From Dyella_A sp051962475 (GTDB lineage: Bacteria; Pseudomonadota; Gammaproteobacteria; Xanthomonadales; Rhodanobacteraceae): a DNA stretch of 64,000 bases. The notes under the pieces were generated by a model that saw only the letters and a program-made list of their open reading frames with translations, ran no database searches and had not been told where the DNA came from. Positions 18,710 to 27,461 of this stretch are shown piece after piece (position 1 is the first letter of the stretch; every line of letters starts with the position of its first letter). The position numbers were made by a program, and so were the translations under genes. The stretch covers positions 62,001-126,000 of the forward strand of contig NZ_JBQCCF010000020.1 in assembly GCF_051962475.1 (NCBI RefSeq). Reading direction: 5' to 3'.

Positions 18710-19228
18710 ATGACCGACGAGATGAAGCGCTGCCCGGCTTGCGCCGAGCTGATCCAGGCGGCAGCACGCAAATGCCGCTACTGCGGCACGGACATCGAGG
18801 CCTACGAAAGCGCGCATGAGGCAAGCGTGGAACAGACGCTGTTCGCCGGCCATCCAAAGGTGATCTACACCTTCAGCCAGTACGTGCTGGTGGTATGCAC
18901 GCTCGGCCTGGCGCTGCTGGTGTACTGGCTGCGCAGCCTGAGCCTCACCTTCACCATCACCACCCAGCGCGTGCGCGTGGAGCGCGGCCTGTTCTCCAAG
19001 GCGCAGGACAACGTGGAGCTGTTCCGCATCGACCACTTCGACATTCTCAAGCCGCTGGGCATGCGCCTGCTCGGGTTGTGCCACGTCACCCTGCACTCCT
19101 CCGACGATGAGATGCCGGTAGTGAACCTCTATGGCATTCCCGGCCTGGAGGCGATGGCCGACACCCTGCGCGAATGCTCGCTGCGCGAGCGCACCCGCCG
19201 CCGCGTGCTGCCGATGGAGCATATGTAG
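18710..19228 (+). CDS. Zinc-ribbon plus bacterial PH-domain membrane protein
   Basis: The 172-residue product opens with a zinc ribbon (CPACAELIQAAARKCRYCG, two CxxC pairs). A pair of hydrophobic segments (about residues 52-80) and a bPH2-type domain (SLTFTITTQRVRVERGLFSK, VELFRIDHFDILKPLG) follow. Such proteins sit on the inner face of the membrane; the role of the family is unknown. GGAG precedes the ATG at 18710. It is divergent from the flavodoxin-fold gene. Confidence 0.8.
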   Translation: MTDEMKRCPACAELIQAAARKCRYCGTDIEAYESAHEASVEQTLFAGHPKVIYTFSQYVLVVCTLGLALLVYWLRSLSLTFTITTQRVRVERGLFSKAQDNVELFRIDHFDILKPLGMRLLGLCHVTLHSSDDEMPVVNLYGIPGLEAMADTLRECSLRERTRRRVLPMEHM

Positions 19229-19516
19229 GTCGGCGGGGCGAAGGGCGTTGGCGAAGCGCGCCACTCGTATTTCGGCCACCGCCAAAGCGATGGATGCGCT
19301 GTGGTGAGGCGACCGTGACGGTCTTCCTGTTCCTGGCCACGGCCCGGACCGTCGACCAAGCCGCCTGCGCCGCCCGGAGCGTTGAGCCCGCCAGCGGGTG
19401 CGGCGCCAATCCCGTCTGTACAGCGGCCGCAGCGGCTGAGGATGGTCGGCGTGCGTGGTAGCCCCTGTGGCATGCATCGTGCGCGCCGCCCCGGCAGACG
19501 GCCGGGTAGACGCCCA
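19229..19516. other. Intergenic region between PH-domain gene and Tad locus
   Basis: 288 bp between convergent genes. I see no gene, no T-run terminator and no long palindrome. Confidence 0.4.
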
Positions 19517-20170
19517 TCAGGGCAGGGCGCCGCTGTCGCGGATCGGTGACTGCATGCGCACGATCGCCTGAGCGACGATCGGCAGCCGACCGCTTTCGAG
19601 CATCAGCCGCTCCTGCGCGCTGAGCCCACCGGAAAGACGCACGGCGGCGATCACGATCTTGTCGACGACGGGGACGATCATCTTGTAGCCGTAGACGACG
19701 CGGATCTTCAGCACGTTCGCGTCCTGCACGGTCAGGCCACTACGACCGCCGGGTGCGCTCGAGCGGTAGGGCAGGCTGTCGTTGGGGATGGCGTCGACGC
19801 CGTCGTACTGGCGCTCCTTCCAGTCGGCGAAGGCGGCGCGGGTCGGGCTGATCACCTCGATGCGCGCGGTCAGCGGATTGTTGGCCGCCAGCAGGGCTTC
19901 GGCGTAGGCCTCGGTGGCGGCGGCGTTGCTCGGCGAGTGTGTGTACAGCGGCATCAGGCCGCGCGCGAGACCAGTCTTCATTGCGCTCAACTGCGCGCCG
20001 TGCACGGCACCGCTGCGCGCAGCCTGCAGCGCAGCGTAGTCGACCAGGCTCTTGGCGCGGTAGAACAGGATCATCTGGAACAGGCCCAGCAGGAACACGC
20101 CGAACACCGCGATCACCACCACGGTTTCGATCACCGCCTGTCCACGCTGTGCCTTGCGCGGGGTGATCAC
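19517..20170 (-). CDS. TadE-like pseudopilin, last gene of the Tad locus
   Basis: The 217-residue protein begins with the class-III prepilin-like motif QRGQAVIETVVV (Glu at +5 after Gly) and one transmembrane helix (residues 12-36), followed by a periplasmic domain with no cysteines. TadE proteins are minor pseudopilins processed by the prepilin peptidase. Its ATG overlaps the stop of the TPR lipoprotein gene by 4 bp. It differs strongly from the second TadE-like protein at 27451. Confidence 0.8.
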   Translation of the reverse strand: MITPRKAQRGQAVIETVVVIAVFGVFLLGLFQMILFYRAKSLVDYAALQAARSGAVHGAQLSAMKTGLARGLMPLYTHSPSNAAATEAYAEALLAANNPLTARIEVISPTRAAFADWKERQYDGVDAIPNDSLPYRSSAPGGRSGLTVQDANVLKIRVVYGYKMIVPVVDKIVIAAVRLSGGLSAQERLMLESGRLPIVAQAIVRMQSPIRDSGALP

Positions 20171-20658
20171 GGCGAAGCCTCGGTGGTCGTCGCGGTGTCC
20201 TGTGGCTCGGCCAGACGCGCAATGCCGTCCGCCATGCGGGCGCTGCGCACGCGCAACGCCGGCTGGGCCTCGCCTGCGTTGCCGGCGCTTTGGGCGAAGG
20301 CGGCTTCCGCCTGGCGCAGTCGGACCACGCCCAGGTTATGCATGGCCTTGGCGTCGTGTGGCGCCAGCGCCAGCACATGCAGATAGGCGTCTGCCGCTGC
20401 GTCCAACTGCTGCATGCGGGTCTGCACATTGCCGAGGCGGAACCACAGTTGCGGGTCCTTCGGAATGGCCTCGACCAGTTGTTGGTAGGCCGCCTGCGCC
20501 TGCGGGTAATTCCCGGTGGCGTAGTCCTGCGCAGCATGGGTTTCCAGCCCGGCCAGGGCGTTTGCACCAGCCGGCTTGGCGGTGTGGCCGGCACAGCCGG
20601 CGAGCGAGATCGCGATCGTCGCGATAGCGGTTCGAATCAGGCGGCGCGCCATTGCCAT
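20167..20658 (-). CDS. TPR lipoprotein, TadD-like
   Basis: The 163-residue protein has a lipoprotein signal (AISLAGC, Cys21) and TPR repeats at about residues 40-115 (YATGNYPQAQAAYQQLVEAI; LWFRLGNVQTRMQQLDAAADAY). In Tad systems TadD is a TPR lipoprotein that assists secretin assembly, and the position here suits that role. Start 20658 follows GGGGAG. It overlaps the DUF192 gene upstream by 22 bp and tadE downstream by 4 bp, so these are translationally coupled. Confidence 0.8.
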   Translation of the reverse strand: MAMARRLIRTAIATIAISLAGCAGHTAKPAGANALAGLETHAAQDYATGNYPQAQAAYQQLVEAIPKDPQLWFRLGNVQTRMQQLDAAADAYLHVLALAPHDAKAMHNLGVVRLRQAEAAFAQSAGNAGEAQPALRVRSARMADGIARLAEPQDTATTTEASP

Positions 20659-20990
20659 GTCTCCCCTCGTTCCAGACCCAGGCCGACGAGTGAACCGGCC
20701 GCCAGTTCCACCGTGTGCCGGGCGCCGCCGCATCGCCGCGCCCGCCAGGGCGGCACGGCCTCGTGCCAGGCGAGCACGTTGCCCGCGCGATCGAGGAACA
20801 CCACGTCGAGCGCGTAGCGCATGCCGATGGTGTGGATGCCTGCGCAAGGCACCAGCCACAGCGCCTGGGCCGCACCAGCGTGCAGCGGCGCACGGCCGAG
20901 CAGGCCACGCAGCCGGCTCCATGGGCGGTCCGCGCGCCACGCCTGCGGCACGATCATGCGCTGCGCGCACCAGATGCTGCCGGATTTCAC
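20637..20990 (-). CDS. DUF192 family protein
   Basis: The 117-residue protein carries the DUF192 core IHTIGMRYALDVVFLDRAGN plus the preceding LVPCAG and the following VLELAAG-type segment (ARHTVELAAGS). The family is widespread but without an established reaction. No signal peptide is seen. It starts 10 bp after the tadC stop and overlaps the TPR lipoprotein gene, so it is part of the Tad transcript. Confidence 0.82.
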   Translation of the reverse strand: MKSGSIWCAQRMIVPQAWRADRPWSRLRGLLGRAPLHAGAAQALWLVPCAGIHTIGMRYALDVVFLDRAGNVLAWHEAVPPWRARRCGGARHTVELAAGSLVGLGLERGETWQWRAA

Positions 20991-21000
20991 GATCGCGTCC

Positions 21001-21891
21001 TCACAGGATCCCTTCCTCCTTCATGCGCAGGAAGATGAAGTAGCCGAGCATCAGGAAGATCAGAGGGAAGAAGAACATCACCAGCGGCAGCATCATCTTC
21101 ACCGGCGCCTCCAGCGCGAGTTTCTCCGCGCGTAGGAAGCGCTCTTCGCGCCGCTGCGCGGCCTGGGCGCGCAGGGTATCGCCCAAGCTGGCGCCGACCC
21201 GGTCGGCCTGGATCAGCGTGCCGGTGAAGCTGGAGATCTGCGACATATCCATGCGCTCGGCCATGCGATTGAGCGCGGCGGCGCGCGGCAGGCCGGAGCG
21301 CATGTCGCGCAGCAGCCGGTTGAATTCCTGCGACAGCGGGCCGGGTGGCCCTTTCAGGGTGGCCTGCTCGATGCCGCCGGTGAGATTCAGGCCGGCCTCC
21401 ACCGCCATGGTGATGAAGTCCAGGAAGATCGGCAGGTCCTTGATCACCAGGCGCCGCCGCTTGCTGCGTCGTTCGCCGAGCCAGAGGTTCGGGTACAGCC
21501 AGCCGAGGATGGCGCCGATCAGCGCGGCGAACACGTAGGCCATGACGCCGTGTCTGCCGAGCAGGCCCAGCACCGCCCACAGGAACAGCGCCACCATGGC
21601 CGCGCCGACCACCCGCAGGCCGTAGAGCTGTTCGGGGGTCAGCACGAAATCCTGCCCGGCGGTCTGCAGCTCGCGGTGCGCCTTCTCCAGCTTGTCCGGC
21701 GGTAGCCGTGGCCCGATCGCGAAGGTGGCGGCGTTGACCAGCGGCCAGATCAGGCGCAGGCCCAGCGGCAGTGGATCCTGGTAGTGGCGTTCGTCGGCCG
21801 GCACCTCGCGCAACAAGCCGCCCAGCGACCACACGCCGAAGCCGACGCAGCCACCCATCGCCAGGGCGACGATGACCAGCAGCAGGTTCAT
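21001..21891 (-). CDS. tadC: TadC, inner-membrane platform protein
   Basis: The 296-residue protein belongs to the T2SSF/GspF superfamily. It has an N-terminal helix, two central helices (about residues 90-130), a cytoplasmic T2SSF domain with DFITMAVEAGLNLTGGIEQA and QADRVGASLGDTLRAQA, and a C-terminal helix near residues 265-288. With TadB it forms the platform on which the TadA ATPase drives pilin assembly. The start is MNLLLVIVAL at 21891; it overlaps the tadB stop by 4 bp. Confidence 0.92.
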   Translation of the reverse strand: MNLLLVIVALAMGGCVGFGVWSLGGLLREVPADERHYQDPLPLGLRLIWPLVNAATFAIGPRLPPDKLEKAHRELQTAGQDFVLTPEQLYGLRVVGAAMVALFLWAVLGLLGRHGVMAYVFAALIGAILGWLYPNLWLGERRSKRRRLVIKDLPIFLDFITMAVEAGLNLTGGIEQATLKGPPGPLSQEFNRLLRDMRSGLPRAAALNRMAERMDMSQISSFTGTLIQADRVGASLGDTLRAQAAQRREERFLRAEKLALEAPVKMMLPLVMFFFPLIFLMLGYFIFLRMKEEGIL

Positions 21892-22730
21892 ATGTCGATG
21901 CTCATGATCTTTCGGCACATGCGGTAGCCGAGGTATTCCATGACCGCGGCGATACCGATCACCACCCAGCCCATCGGCGTGTGGTACATCGCGTGCATGG
22001 TGTCCGGATAGGCGAACGAGAGGAATCCGATCAGGCCCACCGGCATCATCGCCATCACGATGCCCTGCAGGCGGCCCTGCGCGGTGAGCGACTTCACCTT
22101 ACCTTCCATGATCAGACGGCGACGCAGCGTCTCGGCCAGCGACGCCAAGCTCTCGGCCAGGTTGCCGCCGACTTCGCGCGAAATGCCCACCGCCGAGACG
22201 AACAGCGTAACGTCCTGCACCGGCACGCGGTCGTTGAAGTGCTGCAGGGCGTCGTCCAGCTTCACGCCCATGCGCTGCTCGCGCAGCACCAGCGCGAACT
22301 CCTGCGCCAGCGGCGGTTCCACGTCACGCGCCAGGCTTTCCAGCGCCGGCGTAAAGCCCAGCCCGGCGCGCATGCTGCCGGCCACCATCATCAGCCCATC
22401 GGGCAGCTGCTGCTGGATCTTGTCGATGCGGCGCTGACGCAGCAGCGCGTAGACCTTTTTCGGCAGCACCACGATCAGCACCAGGGTCGCCACCGCCAGA
22501 AGCAGGTTGCCGGTGACCAGCCACAGCAGCGCCGGCACCAGCACCATCGCCACGATGTTCAGGCGGAACAGGCCGCGCGTGTCCATGAACAGGAACAGGT
22601 CGGCGAGGTTGAAGCGGGCCTGCTCGGTGAAGGTCTCCTGATAGCGCCCCCAGAACACCACCGAGGCACGCGCCAGCAGGAAGCCGGCGAGGGATACGCA
22701 GAGAAATACCGCGAGCGCGAGCGGTAGCAT
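21888..22730 (-). CDS. tadB: TadB, inner-membrane platform protein
   Basis: The 280-residue protein has the same T2SSF architecture as TadC. Helices lie near residues 3-22, 55-95, 225-245 and 252-270, and the T2SSF domain includes PDGLMMVAGSMRAGLGFTPA and VGISREVGGNLAESLASLAE. It starts 5 bp after the tadA stop with GAGG in the end of tadA as ribosome site, and overlaps tadC by 4 bp. It partners TadC under the ATPase. Confidence 0.92.
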   Translation of the reverse strand: MLPLALAVFLCVSLAGFLLARASVVFWGRYQETFTEQARFNLADLFLFMDTRGLFRLNIVAMVLVPALLWLVTGNLLLAVATLVLIVVLPKKVYALLRQRRIDKIQQQLPDGLMMVAGSMRAGLGFTPALESLARDVEPPLAQEFALVLREQRMGVKLDDALQHFNDRVPVQDVTLFVSAVGISREVGGNLAESLASLAETLRRRLIMEGKVKSLTAQGRLQGIVMAMMPVGLIGFLSFAYPDTMHAMYHTPMGWVVIGIAAVMEYLGYRMCRKIMSIDI

Positions 22731-22735
22731 CGGCC

Positions 22736-24433
22736 TCAGCCCTCGCCCGGCTGGCGGAAGATCGACAGATCCACCGGCACGCCGCGCTCGGCCAGTTCCT
22801 CGTAGAACTCTGGCACCGCGCCGGTGGCGCCGAACTGGCCGCGCACCTTGCCCCCGGGCCCGCCCTGGTCGCGGGCGCGGAACACGAACAGGTCCTGGGT
22901 CTGGATGGTGCCGCTCTCGATGCCGGTGATCTCGCAGATGTGGGTGATCTTGCGCGAGCCGCAAGGGAAGCGGCGCTGGTGGATGATCAGGTCGATCGCC
23001 GAGCTGATCTGCTCGCGCACCACCATCATCGGCAGGTCCATGCCGGCCATCATCACCATCACTTCCAGACGCGACAGCGCATCGCGCGGCGAGTTGGCGT
23101 GCGCGGTGGTGAGCGAGCCCTCGTGGCCGGTGTTCATCGCCTGCAGCATGTCCAGGGCCTCGCCGCCGCGGCATTCGCCCACCACGATGCGGTCCGGACG
23201 CATGCGCAGCGCGTTGCGCACGAGGTCGCGGATGGTGATCAGGCCCTTGCCCTCCAGGTTGGCCGGGCGTGACTCCATCGACACCAGGTTCGGCTGGTTC
23301 AGCTTCAGCTCGGCCGCATCCTCGATGGTGACGATGCGCTCTTCGTCGGGGATGAAGTTGGAGAGGATGTTCAGCAGCGTGGTCTTGCCCGAGCCGGTGC
23401 CGCCGGTAACCACGATGTTGCGCCGCTCGCGCACGGCGACCCGGATGAACTCCAGCATGCCTTCGTTGATCGAGCCGTAGGCGAGCAGGTCGTCGCCGCT
23501 GAGCTTGCGCTTGGCGAACTTGCGGATGCTGAGCGACGGGCCGCGCAGCGCTACCGGCGGAATTACCGCGTTGACGCGCGAGCCGTCGGCCAGGCGCGCA
23601 TCGACCATCGGCGAGCTTTCGTCGATGCGCCGGCCCAGCGGCGCCACGATGCGTTCGATCGCGGCCAGCACGGCCTTGTCGCTGGTGAAGATCACCGGCG
23701 ACTTCTCGATCTGACCGGCGCGCTCGATGTAGATCTCGTCTGAGCGGTTGACCATCACCTCGGTCACGCTGTCGTCGGCGAGCAGGTCTTCCAGCGGGCC
23801 CAGGCCGATCGCCTCGTCGAGCACCTCCTTGGCCAGGCGGCGCCGGTTGATGCTGCGCGGCAGGTCGGCGAACTCGCGCGCGATGATCTCCTCGATCAGC
23901 GTGGCGGTTTTCTCGCGCAGCTCCTCGTCGCTCATGCCGCGCACGTCCACCCGGCGCAGGTCCATCTGACGCACCAGCGACTGGTGCACGCGAGTGCGCC
24001 ACTCCAGCATGTCCGGCGGCGCCACCACGGTGGACGGCACCTTCGCCGGCGCGGGTGCGGCAGCCGGGGGAGGTGCTGACGTAGGGCCAACGTCCGGGGC
24101 GTTGGAGGCTTGCGTGGGCACCTGCACGTCGGTCTCGACCGGGTCGGCCAGCACGCGCAGCCGGTAGGCGCCGATGGTGACCAGGTCGTCTCGGTGCAGC
24201 GGGCCGTGCTCGCTCTGCACACGGTTGCCGTTCACCGCTATCGGCGCGCGCGCCGACAGCACCTCGATGAACACGCCGTTGCGCCGGGCGCTCAGCGTGG
24301 CGTGCTCGCGGGCGATGTTCCAGCCCTGCAGCATGACCAGGTTGTCTTCGCCGCGACCGATGCCGCAGGCGGTGTTGAGGCAACGCACCTGGCGTGGATC
24401 GCGATTGGCGGTTTCGATCAGTACTTCGAACAT
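22736..24433 (-). CDS. tadA: TadA/CpaF pilus ATPase with N-terminal FHA domain
   Basis: The 565-residue fusion has an FHA domain (residues 1-95: GIGRGEDNLV, NIAREHATL, NGNRV), a Pro/Ala linker (100-140) and a CpaF-type secretion ATPase. Walker A GGTGSGKTT is at 344-352. The Asp box IVTIEDAAELKL, Walker B-like RIVVGECRGGEALDML and His box TTAHANSPRDAL follow. It energises pilus assembly through TadB/TadC. The FHA domain, which binds phosphothreonine in other proteins, is an unusual addition and could tie pilus activity to Ser/Thr phosphorylation. Confidence 0.93.
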   Translation of the reverse strand: MFEVLIETANRDPRQVRCLNTACGIGRGEDNLVMLQGWNIAREHATLSARRNGVFIEVLSARAPIAVNGNRVQSEHGPLHRDDLVTIGAYRLRVLADPVETDVQVPTQASNAPDVGPTSAPPPAAAPAPAKVPSTVVAPPDMLEWRTRVHQSLVRQMDLRRVDVRGMSDEELREKTATLIEEIIAREFADLPRSINRRRLAKEVLDEAIGLGPLEDLLADDSVTEVMVNRSDEIYIERAGQIEKSPVIFTSDKAVLAAIERIVAPLGRRIDESSPMVDARLADGSRVNAVIPPVALRGPSLSIRKFAKRKLSGDDLLAYGSINEGMLEFIRVAVRERRNIVVTGGTGSGKTTLLNILSNFIPDEERIVTIEDAAELKLNQPNLVSMESRPANLEGKGLITIRDLVRNALRMRPDRIVVGECRGGEALDMLQAMNTGHEGSLTTAHANSPRDALSRLEVMVMMAGMDLPMMVVREQISSAIDLIIHQRRFPCGSRKITHICEITGIESGTIQTQDLFVFRARDQGGPGGKVRGQFGATGAVPEFYEELAERGVPVDLSIFRQPGEG

Positions 24434-24437
24434 CGGG

Positions 24438-25781
24438 TCAGTCCACGATTTCGCTGCCGGCGGTTTTGCGCAGGTCGTCGCGCAGCCGGTTGCTCTTATC
24501 GATCAGGGCACGATTCTCCGGCGAGCTCGCCTCCACGATCGTCGGCGTGATGAACATCACCAGGTCGGTGCGGTTGCGCTGGAAGTTGCGTGAGCGGAAC
24601 AGCGCGCCGAGCACCGGGATGTCGCCCAGGCCGGGCACCTTGTCGAAGGTCTTCGACGCGTTGGAATCGACCAGTCCGGAGATCACGATGGTGTCGCCCA
24701 CGTGGACGTTCATCTGCGTCTCGGCGCGCCGGGTGAGGAAGCCCGGGTAGCCGAGCACATTGATGGTGGGATCGATCTTGCTGATCTCGGTCTGGATATC
24801 GGTGGCGATGTCGCCGCTGCTGTTCACCACCGGCGCGATGTGCAGCTTGATGCCGTACGGCTTGTAATCGACGGTGACCTCGCCGAAGGCCTGGCGGATC
24901 GGGATCGGCACTTCGCCGCCGACCAGGAAGTCCGCCGTGCCGCCGCTGCGCGCGGCCAGCTGCGGAGCGGCCAGTTCCCACGCGTCGCCGGTCTGCATCA
25001 TCAGGTTGATCTGCGAGGTGATGGATGTGGCGATGCCGAGGAACGACTGGGTGCCGGGCAAAATGGGCTTGCCTTCGAAGATGCTCCCCTCGCGCACCAC
25101 GCCGAAGTAGGGGTTGGTGATCCAGTTGTGGGTGAGGCCGCCTGCCGGGCCGTCGATCACCGAGTCCCACTTGATGCCGAGTTCGTCGAGTTTCTTCTTG
25201 TCGAACTCCATGATGCGCACCTTCATCATCACCACCGGGCGCATCTGCACCGCGTTGGCGGAGGTGAAGTCCAGCACCTGCGGGTAGAGCTTCTTGATCG
25301 CCGCGATGTGCGCGGTCTCTTCCGGCGTGAGGTTGCTGCCGGTGAGCACCACCTGGCCCGCGATCGACTCGCTCTTGATGTGCTCGCTGCTGGCCAGCAG
25401 CTTGCCGATCATCTCGGCGGCCTGGCTATTGTTGCCGGTGCCGATGTGCACCGACACGCTGCGCCGTTCGCCGTTGCGCATCCACAGCTGCAGCGAGGTG
25501 TCGCCGGGTTGGTTGGCGATCAGCACCATTTCGCGGGTGCCCACCACCTTCACCTGCATCAGCTTGCCGTCGCCCACCGCCACGCGGGTCAGCGGTCCCG
25601 GTGCGTTCTGCACCAGCGCCTGGCCCGCGTACATGGTGATGGCGTCAGGGACTACCGGCGCGTCGGCCCTTGCCGCCGGCACGGTCACGCCTGTCACGCA
25701 AACCATCAACAACCACCGTCCCGCCCGCGCCATGCCGGCCCTGCGGCGCGGACGTCGTATCGAATCCATCGCTTCTTCCAT
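24438..25781 (-). CDS. rcpA: RcpA/CpaC outer-membrane secretin
   Basis: The 447-residue protein has a signal peptide after a basic N-terminus. An N-terminal pilus-secretin domain (residues about 45-115) and a BON-like section (IGKLLASSEHIKSESIAGQVV) follow. The secretin domain contains GGEVPIP, VDYKPYGIKLHIAPVV, VGDTIVISGLVD and VPGLGDIPVLGALFR. It forms the outer-membrane pore for the Flp pilus. The ATG at 25781 lies 2 nt beyond the cpaB stop; a TTG at 25787 is an alternative. It ends 4 bp before tadA. Confidence 0.93.
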   Translation of the reverse strand: MEEAMDSIRRPRRRAGMARAGRWLLMVCVTGVTVPAARADAPVVPDAITMYAGQALVQNAPGPLTRVAVGDGKLMQVKVVGTREMVLIANQPGDTSLQLWMRNGERRSVSVHIGTGNNSQAAEMIGKLLASSEHIKSESIAGQVVLTGSNLTPEETAHIAAIKKLYPQVLDFTSANAVQMRPVVMMKVRIMEFDKKKLDELGIKWDSVIDGPAGGLTHNWITNPYFGVVREGSIFEGKPILPGTQSFLGIATSITSQINLMMQTGDAWELAAPQLAARSGGTADFLVGGEVPIPIRQAFGEVTVDYKPYGIKLHIAPVVNSSGDIATDIQTEISKIDPTINVLGYPGFLTRRAETQMNVHVGDTIVISGLVDSNASKTFDKVPGLGDIPVLGALFRSRNFQRNRTDLVMFITPTIVEASSPENRALIDKSNRLRDDLRKTAGSEIVD

Positions 25782-25783
25782 GC

Positions 25784-26560
25784 TCAACCGCCACCAATGA
25801 TGAATTGAATGCCGCTGCCGCGGACCTTCCTGCCCTGTCGCAGCAGGTCGGCCTTGCTCAGCAGCTTGAGGTCGTAGGGCTGGTCGCTGCCGGCCGGGCG
25901 AAGCATCACGCGCAACTCGCCGACCTTCATTGCCATGCCCAGTCTTTGCGCATCCGCGGGCGCCAGGCCCAGCGTGATGTTGGAGTAGCTGCTGTCGTCG
26001 GTGCCGTCCTGCCGGCGCAGGCCCCGCGCTAGCTTGCCGGTGGCCAGCACCGGCACGTTGCCCAACAGCGGACGGATCTGGTCGTGACCGGCCGTGTCGC
26101 CGGACAGCAGCAACAGGAGATCGACGTGGTCGCCCGGCACGATCAGCCCGGACACCGAACTCGATTCGTCCACCTGGATGGTGTACGCCACGTCGCCCGG
26201 TGCGATCACGTTGGAAAAATGGTCGGTGACCCGGTCGATCGCGCTGCCGGAAATCGGCGCGCCGTGCGCCAACGGCGTACGCAGTACCTGGCCGACGTAG
26301 CTCTGGTAGTTCTCGGAGGTGATCGCATCGGCCGGCACGAAATCGACCGGAACGTCGCGGGTGGCGATGTCGTCCTGGGTGAGCGTCGCCCCTTTTTCCA
26401 GGTCGCGGGTGGGCACGATTACCTGGCGTGTTTCGGTGGGCGTGGTCTTCGTGCGTGCCGCCACTTGCTTGTTGACGTAGCGCACGGCGAGCAGGCTCGC
26501 AGCGACGCCCAGAAGTATCGCGACGATAAGGAAGAGCAGGTTTCGGTTGATCTTGGGCAT
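25784..26560 (-). CDS. cpaB: CpaB/RcpC Flp pilus assembly protein
   Basis: The 258-residue protein has one N-terminal membrane helix (residues 8-28), a SAF domain (VIVPTRDLEKGATLTQDDI to about residue 115) and an RcpC-type domain (QVDESSSVSGLIVPGDHVDLLLL). CpaB/RcpC is a periplasmic partner of the RcpA secretin. The gene sits directly upstream of rcpA with a 2-bp gap, the standard order in Tad loci. Confidence 0.92.
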   Translation of the reverse strand: MPKINRNLLFLIVAILLGVAASLLAVRYVNKQVAARTKTTPTETRQVIVPTRDLEKGATLTQDDIATRDVPVDFVPADAITSENYQSYVGQVLRTPLAHGAPISGSAIDRVTDHFSNVIAPGDVAYTIQVDESSSVSGLIVPGDHVDLLLLLSGDTAGHDQIRPLLGNVPVLATGKLARGLRRQDGTDDSSYSNITLGLAPADAQRLGMAMKVGELRVMLRPAGSDQPYDLKLLSKADLLRQGRKVRGSGIQFIIGGG

Positions 26561-26588
26561 GGAGCGGTCGTTCCTTGTGTCCTCTTGC

Positions 26589-26786
26589 CTACATCCACGA
26601 GAGCGAAAGCGCGTAGACGAAGCTGGTGTAGGCCTCGCGCAGCTTGGCCATCAGCAGGGGAATGGCATCGGGCGACACCAGCAGCACCAGCACCAGCAGG
26701 CTGAGCACGATGAGGTATTCGACGGCGGCGGCCCCGCGCTGGCCGGAGCGTGGTGAAGGCAGGGGAAGCTGCGGCAGACTGGTCAT
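26589..26786 (-). CDS. Flp-type pilin-like small protein
   Basis: The 65-residue product carries QRG-AAAVEYL, matching the Flp prepilin motif with Glu at +5 and Tyr at +6 after the cleavage Gly. A single hydrophobic helix and a short C-terminal tail follow. Its leader is 18 residues, longer than usual. GAGGACG precedes the ATG. Proximity to cpaB supports a role as pilin or minor pilin. Its sequence is unlike the other pilin at 30829. Confidence 0.75.
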   Translation of the reverse strand: MTSLPQLPLPSPRSGQRGAAAVEYLIVLSLLVLVLLVSPDAIPLLMAKLREAYTSFVYALSLSWM

Positions 26787-26795
26787 CCGGCGTCC

Positions 26796-27461
26796 TCAGG
26801 GCTGCTGGACATTGAGGACGACCTGCGAATGGCCGTCCCGGGTGCGGGTGGCGACCAGCGCCAGATGACTGTCGCCCCGCTCGTAGCCGAGCACGCAGGC
26901 GTCCTGCGCGCAGCGGTTGTCGTCGACGTTCTTCCAGCCTTCGCCAGCCAGACGCTCGCGGAACCAGGCGGCGTTCTGCTGCGGCGAGAGGGCATTGGTC
27001 ATCGCCACGGTGCGTGCGGGCACGCGATCGTCGGGATAGGCGATGTCGTTGAACACCGTCGAGCCCATCGGTCGCGGCAGGCCTTTGCCCGGCTGAAAAT
27101 CGTGCGGCGCGTCGGCCACGTCGACCACCCCGATGTCGCCCTTGCTGCCGCCGCCGGCCGGGCTCACCTGGATGGTCACGTAGTAATCGCCGTCGCGATG
27201 GCCGATCACCTGTGCATCGCCCAACGGATTGACCACCACGCGGCCATTCCAGGTGTTGCGGTAGAAGGCGACGACCTGCGCAGGCGTCTGGTTCGACCGG
27301 AACACCTGGGCGTGCATGTCCAGGCCGTTGAACACCATGTGCTGCGCGACGTCGGCTGCCTGCGTGCCGTCTGGCAGCGGCGGCTGCGGCCACGAGTCGG
27401 CCAGCGCGATTGCCGGCAGCATCGCCAGCGCGGGGAGCAGAAGGCGGCGGTCAACGGCCAT
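26796..27461 (-). CDS. Secreted protein of unknown function in the Tad locus
   Basis: The 221-residue product has a signal peptide (MAVDRRLLLPALAMLPAIALA) and a periplasmic domain with a Cys pair (RCAQDACVLGYERGD) that could form a disulfide. The FYRNTWNGRVVV and WFRERLAGEGWKNV segments look like two related alpha/beta repeats. I do not recognise a family. It overlaps the upstream TadE-like gene by 11 bp and lies 9 bp before the small pilin, so it belongs to the pilus operon. Confidence 0.75.
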   Translation of the reverse strand: MAVDRRLLLPALAMLPAIALADSWPQPPLPDGTQAADVAQHMVFNGLDMHAQVFRSNQTPAQVVAFYRNTWNGRVVVNPLGDAQVIGHRDGDYYVTIQVSPAGGGSKGDIGVVDVADAPHDFQPGKGLPRPMGSTVFNDIAYPDDRVPARTVAMTNALSPQQNAAWFRERLAGEGWKNVDDNRCAQDACVLGYERGDSHLALVATRTRDGHSQVVLNVQQP

